5,656 bases of DNA, taken from NCBI GenBank assembly GCA_011051825.1, contig DRKH01000082.1, positions 1 through 5,656 on the forward strand. The letters are read 5' to 3'. Of this stretch, positions 1 to 5,656 are shown piece by piece. Below the pieces are notes generated by a model. That model made no database searches and was not told the origin of the DNA. It saw nothing but the letters and a program-made list of their open reading frames with translations. This DNA is from Desulfobulbus sp. (GTDB taxonomy: Bacteria; Desulfobacterota; Desulfobulbia; Desulfobulbales; Desulfobulbaceae). Both the position numbers and the translations under genes were made by a program. Numbering within the stretch: the stretch's first letter is position 1; each line of letters starts with the position of its first letter.

Positions 1-53
1 GGGGCCTGCATGCACCGATGTCTGGTATTTGGTATTTCTCACGGATTCAGGGC

Positions 54-1268
54 TCAGGCCATGGCAGCCTTGAGATTTTCATCCAGTTTGGCCAGGAACT
101 CCTCCGTGGTCAGGAAAGGCTGCTCTCCTCCAATCAGAAGGGCCAGATCCTTGGTCATGAAGCCCGACTCCACGGTCTCCACACAGACCCTCTCCAGGGT
201 CTCGGCAAACTTGACCACATCGGGCGTCTCATCAAAGGTTCCCCGGTAACTGAGGCCCCGGGTCCAGGCAAAGATAGAGGCAATCGGGTTGGTCGAGGTC
301 TTGTTGCCCTTCTGATGCTCACGGTAATGGCGGGTCACGGTGCCGTGGGCCGCTTCCGCTTCAACCGTCTGACCATCCTCGGTCAGCAGCACGGAAGTCA
401 TCAGGCCAAGGGAACCGAACCCCTGGGCCACGGTATCGGACTGGACGTCACCGTCGTAGTTCTTGCAGGCCCAGACAAAACCGCCTTCCCATTTCATGGC
501 CGCAGCGACCATGTCATCGATAAGCCGGTGTTCATAGGTGATCCCGGCCTCTGCAAAACGATCGGCAAACTCGGCCTCAAACACCTCCTGAAAAAGATCC
601 TTGAAGCGGCCGTCATATTTTTTCAGGATGGTATTCTTGGTCGACAGATACACCGGCCAGCCGAGGTTCAAGCCGTAGTTCATACAGGAACGGGCAAAAC
701 CGCGAATGGAGTCATCCAGGTTGTACATCCCCATGGCACAACCGCTGGAGGGAAATGCAAACACTTCATGCTCAATGGCCTCGCCGCCGTCGGCGGGCTC
801 AAACTTCATGGTCAGCCGTCCGGCCCCTGGAATCAGAAAATCCGTTGCCCGATACTGATCGCCGAAGGCATGACGACCAATGACGATGGGCTTGGTCCAG
901 CCGGGAACAAGCCGGGGAATGTTATTACAGATAATCGGCTGCCGAAAGACCGTTCCACCGATAATATTACGAATGGTTCCATTGGGTGAACGCCACATCT
1001 CTTTAAGGCCGAACTCCTCTACCCGGGCCTCATCCGGTGTAATGGTGGCACATTTGACGCCGACCCGGTATTTTTTAATCGCATTGGCGGCATCAATGGT
1101 GATCTGGTCTTCTGTTTCATCTCGCTTTTGAATCGAGAGATCATAATATTTCAAATCCACATCCAGATAGGGCAGGATCAGCTTTTCCTTAATAAATGCC
1201 CAGATAATACGTGTCATCTCATCGCCGTCGAGTTCAACGATGGGATTTTTTACTTTAATTTTGGCCAT
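54..1268 (-). CDS. icd: NADP-dependent isocitrate dehydrogenase, eukaryotic-like homodimeric type
   Basis: This 404-residue cytoplasmic enzyme oxidatively decarboxylates isocitrate to 2-oxoglutarate and makes NADPH. It feeds the TCA cycle and glutamate synthesis. The whole chain matches the dimeric IDH family of human IDH1/IDH2, not the E. coli Icd type, and its length is normal for that family. The substrate loop SPNGTIR (94-100) is present with S94, N96 and R100. R109, R132 and Y139 sit at the same numbers as in human IDH1. K211 and the metal-binding aspartates D251, D274 and D278 are also in place. HGTVTRH (308-314) is the NADP-binding signature, so NADP specificity is expected. All key catalytic residues are intact. 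The start is supported by a GAGGG ribosome-binding site five bases upstream on the minus strand (complement of 1274-1278). The gene diverges from the rightward cluster. In the 53 bases after its stop I see no terminator, although the window ends there. Confidence 0.97.
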   Translation of the reverse strand: MAKIKVKNPIVELDGDEMTRIIWAFIKEKLILPYLDVDLKYYDLSIQKRDETEDQITIDAANAIKKYRVGVKCATITPDEARVEEFGLKEMWRSPNGTIRNIIGGTVFRQPIICNNIPRLVPGWTKPIVIGRHAFGDQYRATDFLIPGAGRLTMKFEPADGGEAIEHEVFAFPSSGCAMGMYNLDDSIRGFARSCMNYGLNLGWPVYLSTKNTILKKYDGRFKDLFQEVFEAEFADRFAEAGITYEHRLIDDMVAAAMKWEGGFVWACKNYDGDVQSDTVAQGFGSLGLMTSVLLTEDGQTVEAEAAHGTVTRHYREHQKGNKTSTNPIASIFAWTRGLSYRGTFDETPDVVKFAETLERVCVETVESGFMTKDLALLIGGEQPFLTTEEFLAKLDENLKAAMA

Positions 1269-1368
1269 AACTTCCCTCTATTTTTTCTTTTTTATTTCGC
1301 TGAATACACAGTATTGCCGATGGTTCACTTCCAGCCGTTCCTTGTCCGCAAGGGGATGCCGATTTTGC

Positions 1369-1383
1369 TGGAAACAGTTTCCA
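1369..1383. promoter_or_regulatory. perfect 7-bp-arm palindrome, candidate operator
   Basis: TGGAAAC and GTTTCCA are exact inverted repeats separated by a single A. The centre lies 108 bp upstream of the icd start and 221 bp upstream of the SDR start. A perfect dyad of this size with a one-base centre suits binding by a dimeric regulator and is too tight to fold as an RNA hairpin. I do not recognise it as the site of a known regulator. Roughly one site this good per few tens of such regions would be expected by chance, so function is only suggested. Confidence 0.35.
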
Positions 1384-1467
1384 CCTGAACACATCACCGA
1401 CAAATGAAGCGGACAGCATAGTCGATCACAGGCAAATCGTCAACGAAACAGCATCGACCGAGCAACA

Positions 1468-1489
1468 GGAAAAAAGGTGCCTTTTATCC
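1468..1489. promoter_or_regulatory. 22-bp imperfect palindrome, candidate operator over the -35 region
   Basis: The inner arms AAAAGG and CCTTTT flank a central TG. After one A/A mismatch the symmetry continues with GGA opposite TCC, giving nine matched pairs of ten. The two-base centre cannot form an unstrained RNA loop and no T-run follows, so a DNA operator is more likely than a terminator. It covers the place where the -35 contact of the promoter at 1497-1505 would fall, which suits a repressor or a promoter-proximal activator. The A and T runs make some symmetry easy to obtain by chance. Confidence 0.35.
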
Positions 1490-1496
1490 CTGACCA

Positions 1497-1505
1497 TGCT
1501 ATATT
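1497..1505 (+). promoter_or_regulatory. extended -10 promoter candidate for the SDR-plsC genes
   Basis: TGC followed by TATATT gives the TGn extended -10 motif with a five-of-six -10 hexamer. The matching -35 position (GTGCCT, 1477-1482) is poor, as is usual for extended -10 promoters, and it lies inside the dyad at 1468-1489. Transcription would begin near 1512, leaving a leader of about 85 bases before the SDR start. A competing reading is CTGACC (1490-1495), an 18-bp spacer, then TATACA (1514-1519), with four matches in each hexamer. Confidence 0.45.
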
Positions 1506-1518
1506 CGATAAGTTATAC

Positions 1519-1524
1519 AAGGAG
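1519..1524 (+). promoter_or_regulatory. strong Shine-Dalgarno sequence not placed at the SDR start
   Basis: AAGGAG is the best ribosome-binding match in the intergenic region, but it ends 72 bases before the SDR start codon, too far to serve it directly. The nearest start codon is GTG at 1528, only three bases after the motif, which is closer than ideal. The site is either the ribosome-binding site of a short leader ORF or a chance match. Confidence 0.4.
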
Positions 1525-1527
1525 ATA

Positions 1528-1590
1528 GTGCGCCCTGCAGCGAACAATGTTCGGTACAGGGAAGAGATTCATCCGACACCCGGCACCTGA
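1528..1590 (+). CDS. possible 20-codon leader peptide upstream of the SDR gene
   Basis: A GTG codon just after the AAGGAG motif opens a 20-codon frame that ends in TGA six bases before the SDR ATG and lies in the same frame as it. The SDR gene has no recognisable ribosome-binding site of its own, so translation ending here could deliver ribosomes to its start. The peptide has no run of one amino acid of the kind seen in amino-acid attenuators, no hydrophobic segment and no family I recognise. The Shine-Dalgarno spacing is short, and a frame of this size is expected by chance, so this is tentative. Confidence 0.2.
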   Translation: MRPAANNVRYREEIHPTPGT

Positions 1591-1596
1591 TACACA

Positions 1597-2748
1597 ATGG
1601 TTCAGGCATCACAGACAAAAAAAAGGCTTGGAGTCCTTATCGGCGGCTCAGGCCTGATTGGCGGCACGCTTGCCCATTACTTCAAGACTAAAACCGACGA
1701 CGAAATAGAGATCCGGGCCCCCAGCTCCAAAAAGCTCTCCATTCGTACGGCCGAAGACATCAAGGCCTACCTGCGGAGAGTTCAGCCCGATTTCGTCATC
1801 AACACGGCCATGGCCGCCCTGGACAGTGATGCCCAGCTCGCCTTTGAAGTCAACTATCTCGGCACCGTCAACCTGGCCCGGGCCTGCTGTGCGCTCGATA
1901 TCCCCTACATCCATATGAGCTCCGCCTCCACCCTGCCCAACGGCAGGAATCTGACCGAGGAAGACCACCTGCCGTTGTCGCCGGCGCTGAGCAATTATGC
2001 CAAGTCCAAGCTCATGAGCGAACGGACCTTGAAATATATGGGCAAGCACAAAGGGCTTGACTACACCGTCGTCCGACTGGCCATCGTCTATGGTGAGCAT
2101 GATCATAAAATTCAAGGATTCCACCGCCTGTTCTTTACCATCGCCGATGAATCCATGCCTTTTCTGATTACCAAAAAGGGCGTTCAACATTCCTACACCA
2201 ACGCCAACAAACTCCCCTACTTCGTCCACCACATCCTGGACAACCGGGAAGAATTTTCAGGTGCGACCTATCACTTTGTCGACCGGGAACCCATTGCCCT
2301 GGACGAACTTATCCTGACCATCCGTTCCTATCTTGAGCTTCATCGCCCCAGAGAGATGTACGTGCCCTATTCGGTAATCCGGTCCGGTAAATATTTTCTT
2401 GAGCGGCTGGCCAGCCTGCTGAGTTGGTTCGGAATCTCCGTCCGTTTGCCACCCGAGCTCATGTTTCTGGAAAATTTTTATCATTCCCAGACCTTAAACT
2501 GTGACAAACTGCTGAACTCAAGCTTTGTCGACCCCTTTCCGGACGAGACGGTTATTTCCGCCCTGCCTAAACTGGTCATCTATTACCTGACCCGCTGGGG
2601 ACACCTCAACCTGATCACCACCTTTAACGAGGAATTTTTCGGCTGCAATGAACTGGAAAACGATTTCCGATGCTCACCCCGGGAACTGCTGAACTCCATT
2701 CACGCCGATTCTACCGACCCCTTTACCGACATGACGGATAACAGATAG
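1597..2748 (+). CDS. RmlD-like extended SDR oxidoreductase (NAD(P)-dependent epimerase/dehydratase family)
   Basis: This 383-residue soluble protein has a Rossmann N-terminus with GGSGLIG (16-22). R40 stands where NAD-preferring enzymes usually have an acidic residue, which hints at NADP(H). The stretch from 46 to 142 follows the RmlD (dTDP-4-dehydrorhamnose reductase) pattern: PDFVINTA (64-71), VNYLGTVNLA (85-94), active-site serines in MSSAS (107-111), an acidic loop, and the catalytic YAKSK with Y134 and K138. VVRLAIVYG (158-166) is typical of extended SDRs. RmlD is usually near 300 residues; here a further C-terminal region of about 140 residues (roughly 245-383) recalls the tail of flavonol-reductase or 3-beta-HSD-like SDRs. 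The reaction is therefore an oxidoreduction or epimerisation of unknown substrate, perhaps a nucleotide sugar or lipid intermediate. A stop codon lies three codons upstream, so ATG 1597 is the first possible start, but it lacks a Shine-Dalgarno sequence. plsC follows after 10 bp. Confidence 0.88.
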   Translation: MVQASQTKKRLGVLIGGSGLIGGTLAHYFKTKTDDEIEIRAPSSKKLSIRTAEDIKAYLRRVQPDFVINTAMAALDSDAQLAFEVNYLGTVNLARACCALDIPYIHMSSASTLPNGRNLTEEDHLPLSPALSNYAKSKLMSERTLKYMGKHKGLDYTVVRLAIVYGEHDHKIQGFHRLFFTIADESMPFLITKKGVQHSYTNANKLPYFVHHILDNREEFSGATYHFVDREPIALDELILTIRSYLELHRPREMYVPYSVIRSGKYFLERLASLLSWFGISVRLPPELMFLENFYHSQTLNCDKLLNSSFVDPFPDETVISALPKLVIYYLTRWGHLNLITTFNEEFFGCNELENDFRCSPRELLNSIHADSTDPFTDMTDNR

Positions 2749-2758
2749 TCCACTTGCC

Positions 2759-3520
2759 ATGCACCCTTTCCAGTTTCTCCGCTCCTGGCTCTTTCTTTTT
2801 TCCGTTCCTTTTGTCACCTGTACGGTCTGTATTCTTGCCATCATCGAGACCGCTATTTTTAAAAGCTCCACGGTCAAGACCCAGCGATATCCGAGATCCT
2901 GGGCCAGAATTCTTCTTCGCATTGCCGGTATCCGCGTACGGGTCACCGGAATGGAAAATCTTGACCCCAAGGCCACCTATGTCTTTGCCGGTAACCATAC
3001 CAGCCAGCTGGACATTTACAGTTTTCAGGCCTATTCTCCCCATGATTTCAGATGGATCGCCAAAAAAGAACTTTTTAACATTCCCCTGTTCGGCCTGGCC
3101 ATGCGTACAGTCGGCTTTATTGCCATCGACCGTTCCCGGGGCAGGGAGGCACTCAAGAGCCTATCTCAGGCCGCCGGCCGTATCAGCGACGGCAGCTCGG
3201 TTCTGATCTTCCCGGAGGGCACCCGCAGTCGTGACGGAAGACTCCATCCCTTTAAGGCCGGGGCCATTCTACTGGCCATAAAGTCCGGCGTACCGGTGGT
3301 TCCCATAGGCTTTAACAACGCCTCACAACTCCTGCCCAAAGGCAGCCTGCTGCCGAAAAGCGGTGAAATTGTTCTTCGCATCGGCACCCCTATCCCGACC
3401 ACCGACTACAAGAGCAAAGACAAACAGAAGCTGGCCCTGCTCCTCCATGACCGGGTGGCTCAACTCCTTGACGAGCAGCATCTCCCAAGAGAGAAAGATC
3501 CGGGCCGGAAGCAGTCATAA
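2759..3520 (+). CDS. plsC: 1-acyl-sn-glycerol-3-phosphate acyltransferase (PlsC family)
   Basis: The protein transfers an acyl chain to lysophosphatidic acid to give phosphatidic acid, the precursor of membrane phospholipids, at the inner membrane. It has 253 residues, normal for PlsC. A hydrophobic segment near residues 9-30 should anchor it. The four acyltransferase motifs appear in order: NHTSQLD (79-85, catalytic H80 and D85), GFIAIDRS (119-126, with R125), FPEGTRS (151-157) and VPVVPIG (178-184). The C-terminus is charged and probably cytoplasmic. An in-frame stop at 2732 leaves ATG 2759 as the first start codon. No good ribosome-binding site precedes it, and the SDR gene ends only 10 bp upstream, so translational coupling within one transcript is likely. 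Related PlsC paralogues can act on lysophospholipids, ornithine lipids or ether lipids, so the exact acceptor is inferred from the family. Confidence 0.93.
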   Translation: MHPFQFLRSWLFLFSVPFVTCTVCILAIIETAIFKSSTVKTQRYPRSWARILLRIAGIRVRVTGMENLDPKATYVFAGNHTSQLDIYSFQAYSPHDFRWIAKKELFNIPLFGLAMRTVGFIAIDRSRGREALKSLSQAAGRISDGSSVLIFPEGTRSRDGRLHPFKAGAILLAIKSGVPVVPIGFNNASQLLPKGSLLPKSGEIVLRIGTPIPTTDYKSKDKQKLALLLHDRVAQLLDEQHLPREKDPGRKQS

Positions 3521-3523
3521 ACC

Positions 3524-3552
3524 TTTGCATTTTCCCCCGAACATGGCATAAT
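3524..3552 (+). promoter_or_regulatory. sigma-70-like promoter candidate for bamA
   Basis: TTTGCA (3524-3529, four of six matches) and CATAAT (3547-3552, five of six) are separated by 17 bp, the ideal spacing. TGG directly before the -10 adds an extended -10 element. Transcription would start near 3559, leaving a leader of about 85 bases before bamA. I see no terminator after plsC, so read-through from the upstream genes could also supply bamA. The 124-bp gap contains no other gene. Confidence 0.5.
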
Positions 3553-3633
3553 GGCGCCGAGTTCGTGTACCAGCAACACCCCTGCTGCCTGAAAATCATA
3601 TAACCTACTCTGCAGACAACAAATAATTGCCAC

Positions 3634-3638
3634 AGGAA
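3634..3638 (+). promoter_or_regulatory. bamA ribosome-binding site
   Basis: AGGAA ends six bases before the ATG at 3645 and decides that start. An in-frame stop at 3624 leaves only a TTG at 3627 as an earlier alternative, and that codon has no Shine-Dalgarno sequence. Confidence 0.7.
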
Positions 3639-3644
3639 TCCTCC

Positions 3645-5656
3645 ATGCAGTTGAGACCAGATCTTTCTTCTCCCACAAGACCGGTTGTAGCATTGCCCCT
3701 CCTTATTGTTTTCTTTCTCTCGCTGTTTTCTGCTCTACCGGCACAGGCGGCCAAACAAAATACCGCCTTTCTTCCCCTGAAAATCAATGCCCCTGACCGC
3801 ATAGAGCTCCAGAAGAAGGCAGACAAGGCTCTTGCCGATGCACTGTCGGCAAAGAACCTGACCATGATCCCCCGCTCCGAAGCGGAATCCCTTGTTGACT
3901 ACTCGGGCTCATGGCCCCCGGCGGCAAAAGCCCTGGGTAAAATTGCCGACAGGACCGGCTATGACTATGTTGCGGTGGGCAGTCTGACTCAAATCGGCCA
4001 GCGTATCAGCCTGGACATTGCCGTTTTCGATGTCCTCAGCCCCAATGCTCTGCACAGGTCTTTCCAGGAAGCACCGACCAGCAACGAGCTGGACCTGGCT
4101 ATCCACGATGCAATTACCGATATTCTCGGCTACTCCAATCGTGACGTTATAATCGCCTCTATTGCGCCGGCCGGAAACGAGCGAATCGACTCCGGTGCCA
4201 TCCTGCGCAAAATCAGCACAAAACCAGGTGATTATTATAATCCGGCGGCTCTGCGCCGGGACCTGAAATCCGTTTTCTCCATGGGTTATTTCGACGACGT
4301 CGCCATCGATGTCAGTGATACCCCCACCGGTAAGGCCATTATCTTTCAGGTAAAAGAAAAGCCGATTATCAGCTCCGTCACCTTCAGCGGCACCGACGAG
4401 ATTTCCGAAGATGATGTTCGTGAGGCCGCAAACATCCTGCCCAACACCATTATCAACCCGGCCAAGATCAATAACGCTGTTCAGCGAATCAAAAGCCTGT
4501 ATAAATCCAAGGGCTATTTTGACACCAGAGTAACAGCCAATCTCAGTTACCCGACCCCGGAAACGGTAACGGTCCGGTTCCAGGTCAAGGAAGGGGAAAA
4601 AATATCCGTTAAAAAAATAACCTTCCAGGGCAACAAATCCTTTGATGACAGTGACCTTGAAGATGTTATTGAAACCGGTACCTGGAACTGGCTGTCCTGG
4701 TTTACCGACAGCGGGGTCCTGAAAATGGACGTCCTGCAGCAGGACGCCGGAAGACTGGCCGCATTTTATCACAATCACGGTTTTATCGAGGCCAAGGTCG
4801 GCGAGCCCAGGGTTGAGGAAAAGGACAACGCCCTCAACATCACCTTTCCCATTCAGGAAGGCCCGCGTTACCGGGTTGGAACCGTGGATATCCAGGGTGA
4901 CCTGATCAAGGATAAGTCCGACCTTATCTCCATGCTGGCCATCCGTAAGGAAAAGTTCCTCAACCGCAAAGTGCTGCGCGAAGACGTCCTGAAGCTGACC
5001 GATCTCTATGCCGAGAACGGCTACGCCTTTGCCGAGATCACACCTAAGATCAGCAAGGCCAAGTCCGGCAAACGGGTTGATATCGTCCTCAAAATCGACA
5101 AGGGCTCACTGGTGTACTTTAACCGGGTGGAGATCCAGGGAAACACCCGGACCCGTGATAATGTTATTCGCCGGGATCTCACCGTGAAGGAGGGTGGCGT
5201 ATTTGATTCCAAGGCTATCCGCACATCCACCCAGAAGCTGCAGCGGCTTGGTTTCTTTGAAGAAGTTACGGTAACCCCGCAGCCGACCATGAATGAAGAT
5301 CAGATGAATGTCATGGTCAACGTCAAGGAAAAATCCACCGGCCAGTTCAGTATCGGTGCCGGATACAGCTCTTCCGAGTCCGTACTGTTCATGGGGGAAA
5401 TTTCAGAGAACAACCTGATGGGCACCGGCAACCGGCTCTCGCTGTCGGCAAACTTAAGTGGTGTCACCACCCGCTTCAACCTGAGTTACACCGATCCCCG
5501 GTTTCTTGATTCCCATGTATCGGCCGGTATAGACCTGTTCAACTGGCAGCGGCAGTATGACGACTACACCAAGGATTCCACCGGCGGTGGCCTGCGCTTC
5601 GGACAGCCGTTTTTTGGTAAATGGTATATCTATTACGGCTACTCAATCGACAACAC
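3645..5656 (+). CDS. bamA: outer membrane protein assembly factor BamA with N-terminal TolB/CsgG-like domain (3' end beyond window)
   Basis: BamA is the central Omp85 component that folds beta-barrel proteins into the outer membrane. The 670 residues visible begin with a Sec signal peptide: a short basic start, a hydrophobic core at 13-32, and probable cleavage after AQA (33-35). Residues 42-165 form an extra alpha/beta domain with a FLPL strand, IPRSEAESL, GYDYVAVGSLTQ and a LDIAVFDV strand. This is the pattern of TolB N-terminal and CsgG-like periplasmic domains. Five POTRA repeats follow at about 169-238, 239-318, 319-406, 407-486 and 487-562; four carry the usual strand ending in G(N/T/D) and most have a KGYF-like or RLGFF-like turn. 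The Omp85 barrel starts near 566 with FSIGAGYSSSES, NNLMGTGNRLSL and SYTDPRF. Some 250 or more barrel residues, including the conserved VRGF region and C-terminal signal, should lie past the window end. No frameshift or stop is seen. The extra domain makes it longer than E. coli BamA. Confidence 0.95.
   Translation, partial: MQLRPDLSSPTRPVVALPLLIVFFLSLFSALPAQAAKQNTAFLPLKINAPDRIELQKKADKALADALSAKNLTMIPRSEAESLVDYSGSWPPAAKALGKIADRTGYDYVAVGSLTQIGQRISLDIAVFDVLSPNALHRSFQEAPTSNELDLAIHDAITDILGYSNRDVIIASIAPAGNERIDSGAILRKISTKPGDYYNPAALRRDLKSVFSMGYFDDVAIDVSDTPTGKAIIFQVKEKPIISSVTFSGTDEISEDDVREAANILPNTIINPAKINNAVQRIKSLYKSKGYFDTRVTANLSYPTPETVTVRFQVKEGEKISVKKITFQGNKSFDDSDLEDVIETGTWNWLSWFTDSGVLKMDVLQQDAGRLAAFYHNHGFIEAKVGEPRVEEKDNALNITFPIQEGPRYRVGTVDIQGDLIKDKSDLISMLAIRKEKFLNRKVLREDVLKLTDLYAENGYAFAEITPKISKAKSGKRVDIVLKIDKGSLVYFNRVEIQGNTRTRDNVIRRDLTVKEGGVFDSKAIRTSTQKLQRLGFFEEVTVTPQPTMNEDQMNVMVNVKEKSTGQFSIGAGYSSSESVLFMGEISENNLMGTGNRLSLSANLSGVTTRFNLSYTDPRFLDSHVSAGIDLFNWQRQYDDYTKDSTGGGLRFGQPFFGKWYIYYGYSIDN

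Larger units (their letters stand above)
1269..1596. other. divergent intergenic region between icd and the SDR gene
   Basis: This 328-bp stretch separates the two divergent gene starts and should hold the promoters for both directions. No protein-coding gene of convincing size lies in it. The icd-proximal end is an A-rich untranslated leader on the minus strand with the icd ribosome-binding site. I could not find a sigma-70 promoter for icd that I would defend. The rest contains two dyads (1369-1383 and 1468-1489), a rightward extended -10 element, a strong Shine-Dalgarno sequence and a possible short leader ORF, each listed separately. Confidence 0.8.

Noticed and set aside
24..37. GGTATTT tandem duplication downstream of icd
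   Set aside because: Two copies of seven bases with no other structure; too little to interpret.
18..989. 323-codon open frame on the plus strand antisense to icd
   Set aside because: It lies entirely opposite a well-conserved icd gene. Its translation is low-complexity, rich in glycine, histidine and leucine, with no recognisable family, as expected of a shadow frame.
1128..1388. 86-codon plus-strand frame overlapping the icd start and the intergenic region
   Set aside because: More than half is antisense to icd, it has no ribosome-binding site, and its hydrophobic tail comes from the T-rich icd leader.
1413..1458. ACAGCAT direct repeats 35 bp apart, with GTCGAT/ATCGAC inverted beside them
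   Set aside because: Repeats of six or seven bases at this distance are readily found by chance in 330 bp and show no relation to the promoter elements.
1648..2232. 194-codon minus-strand frame opposite the SDR gene
   Set aside because: The valine- and glycine-rich translation mirrors the SDR coding strand, and the SDR has clear motifs in its own frame.
3571..3587. CAGCA-ACACCCC-TGCTG inverted repeat after plsC, considered as a terminator
   Set aside because: The stem is only five base pairs and no T-run follows, so it does not qualify as an intrinsic terminator.
3990..4145. Possibility that the BamA N-terminal extension is a separate upstream gene fused by misreading
   Set aside because: The signal peptide, the extra domain and POTRA1 are in one uninterrupted frame with a good ribosome-binding site only at 3645 and none within the domain.
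3909..4778. 289-codon minus-strand frame opposite bamA
   Set aside because: It is antisense to the TolB-like and POTRA-coding region of bamA, with repetitive glycine, aspartate and valine content and no family signature.

Overview
The window looks like ordinary chromosome of a Gram-negative bacterium. A member of the Desulfobacterota (formerly Deltaproteobacteria), perhaps a Desulfobulbales-type sulfate reducer, is my best guess. Three things point that way: a BamA that carries an extra TolB/CsgG-like domain ahead of its POTRA repeats, a eukaryotic-type NADP isocitrate dehydrogenase, and moderate base composition. The taxonomic guess rests on protein character alone and is only moderately secure. 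The presence of BamA with a signal peptide shows directly that the cell has an outer membrane.

Layout. Positions 54-1268 (minus strand) hold a complete NADP-dependent isocitrate dehydrogenase gene (icd), read leftward. Positions 1269-1596 form a 328-bp divergent intergenic region. It contains two good dyad symmetries (1369-1383 and 1468-1489), an extended -10 promoter candidate pointing right (1497-1505), and a strong Shine-Dalgarno sequence followed by a possible 20-codon leader ORF (1528-1590). To the right, all on the plus strand, are an RmlD-like extended SDR oxidoreductase (1597-2748), a PlsC-type 1-acylglycerol-3-phosphate acyltransferase 10 bp later (2759-3520), a 124-bp gap with its own promoter candidate, and bamA (3645 to beyond the window end).

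How the genes fit together. icd is central carbon metabolism (isocitrate to 2-oxoglutarate with NADPH) and appears functionally unrelated to the rest. The SDR and plsC genes are tightly spaced, and plsC has no clear ribosome-binding site, so they are probably co-transcribed and translationally coupled. PlsC makes phosphatidic acid for membrane lipids and BamA assembles outer-membrane proteins, so the rightward cluster has an envelope-biogenesis theme. The SDR's substrate is unknown, though envelope sugar or lipid chemistry would fit the context.

No mobile elements, CRISPR arrays, tRNA or rRNA genes, or foreign-looking cargo are visible. I see no convincing evidence for a new defence or biosynthetic system. 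The points most worth a second look are the N-terminal domain of BamA, the C-terminal extension of the SDR with its PlsC partner, and the control elements of the divergent intergenic region.
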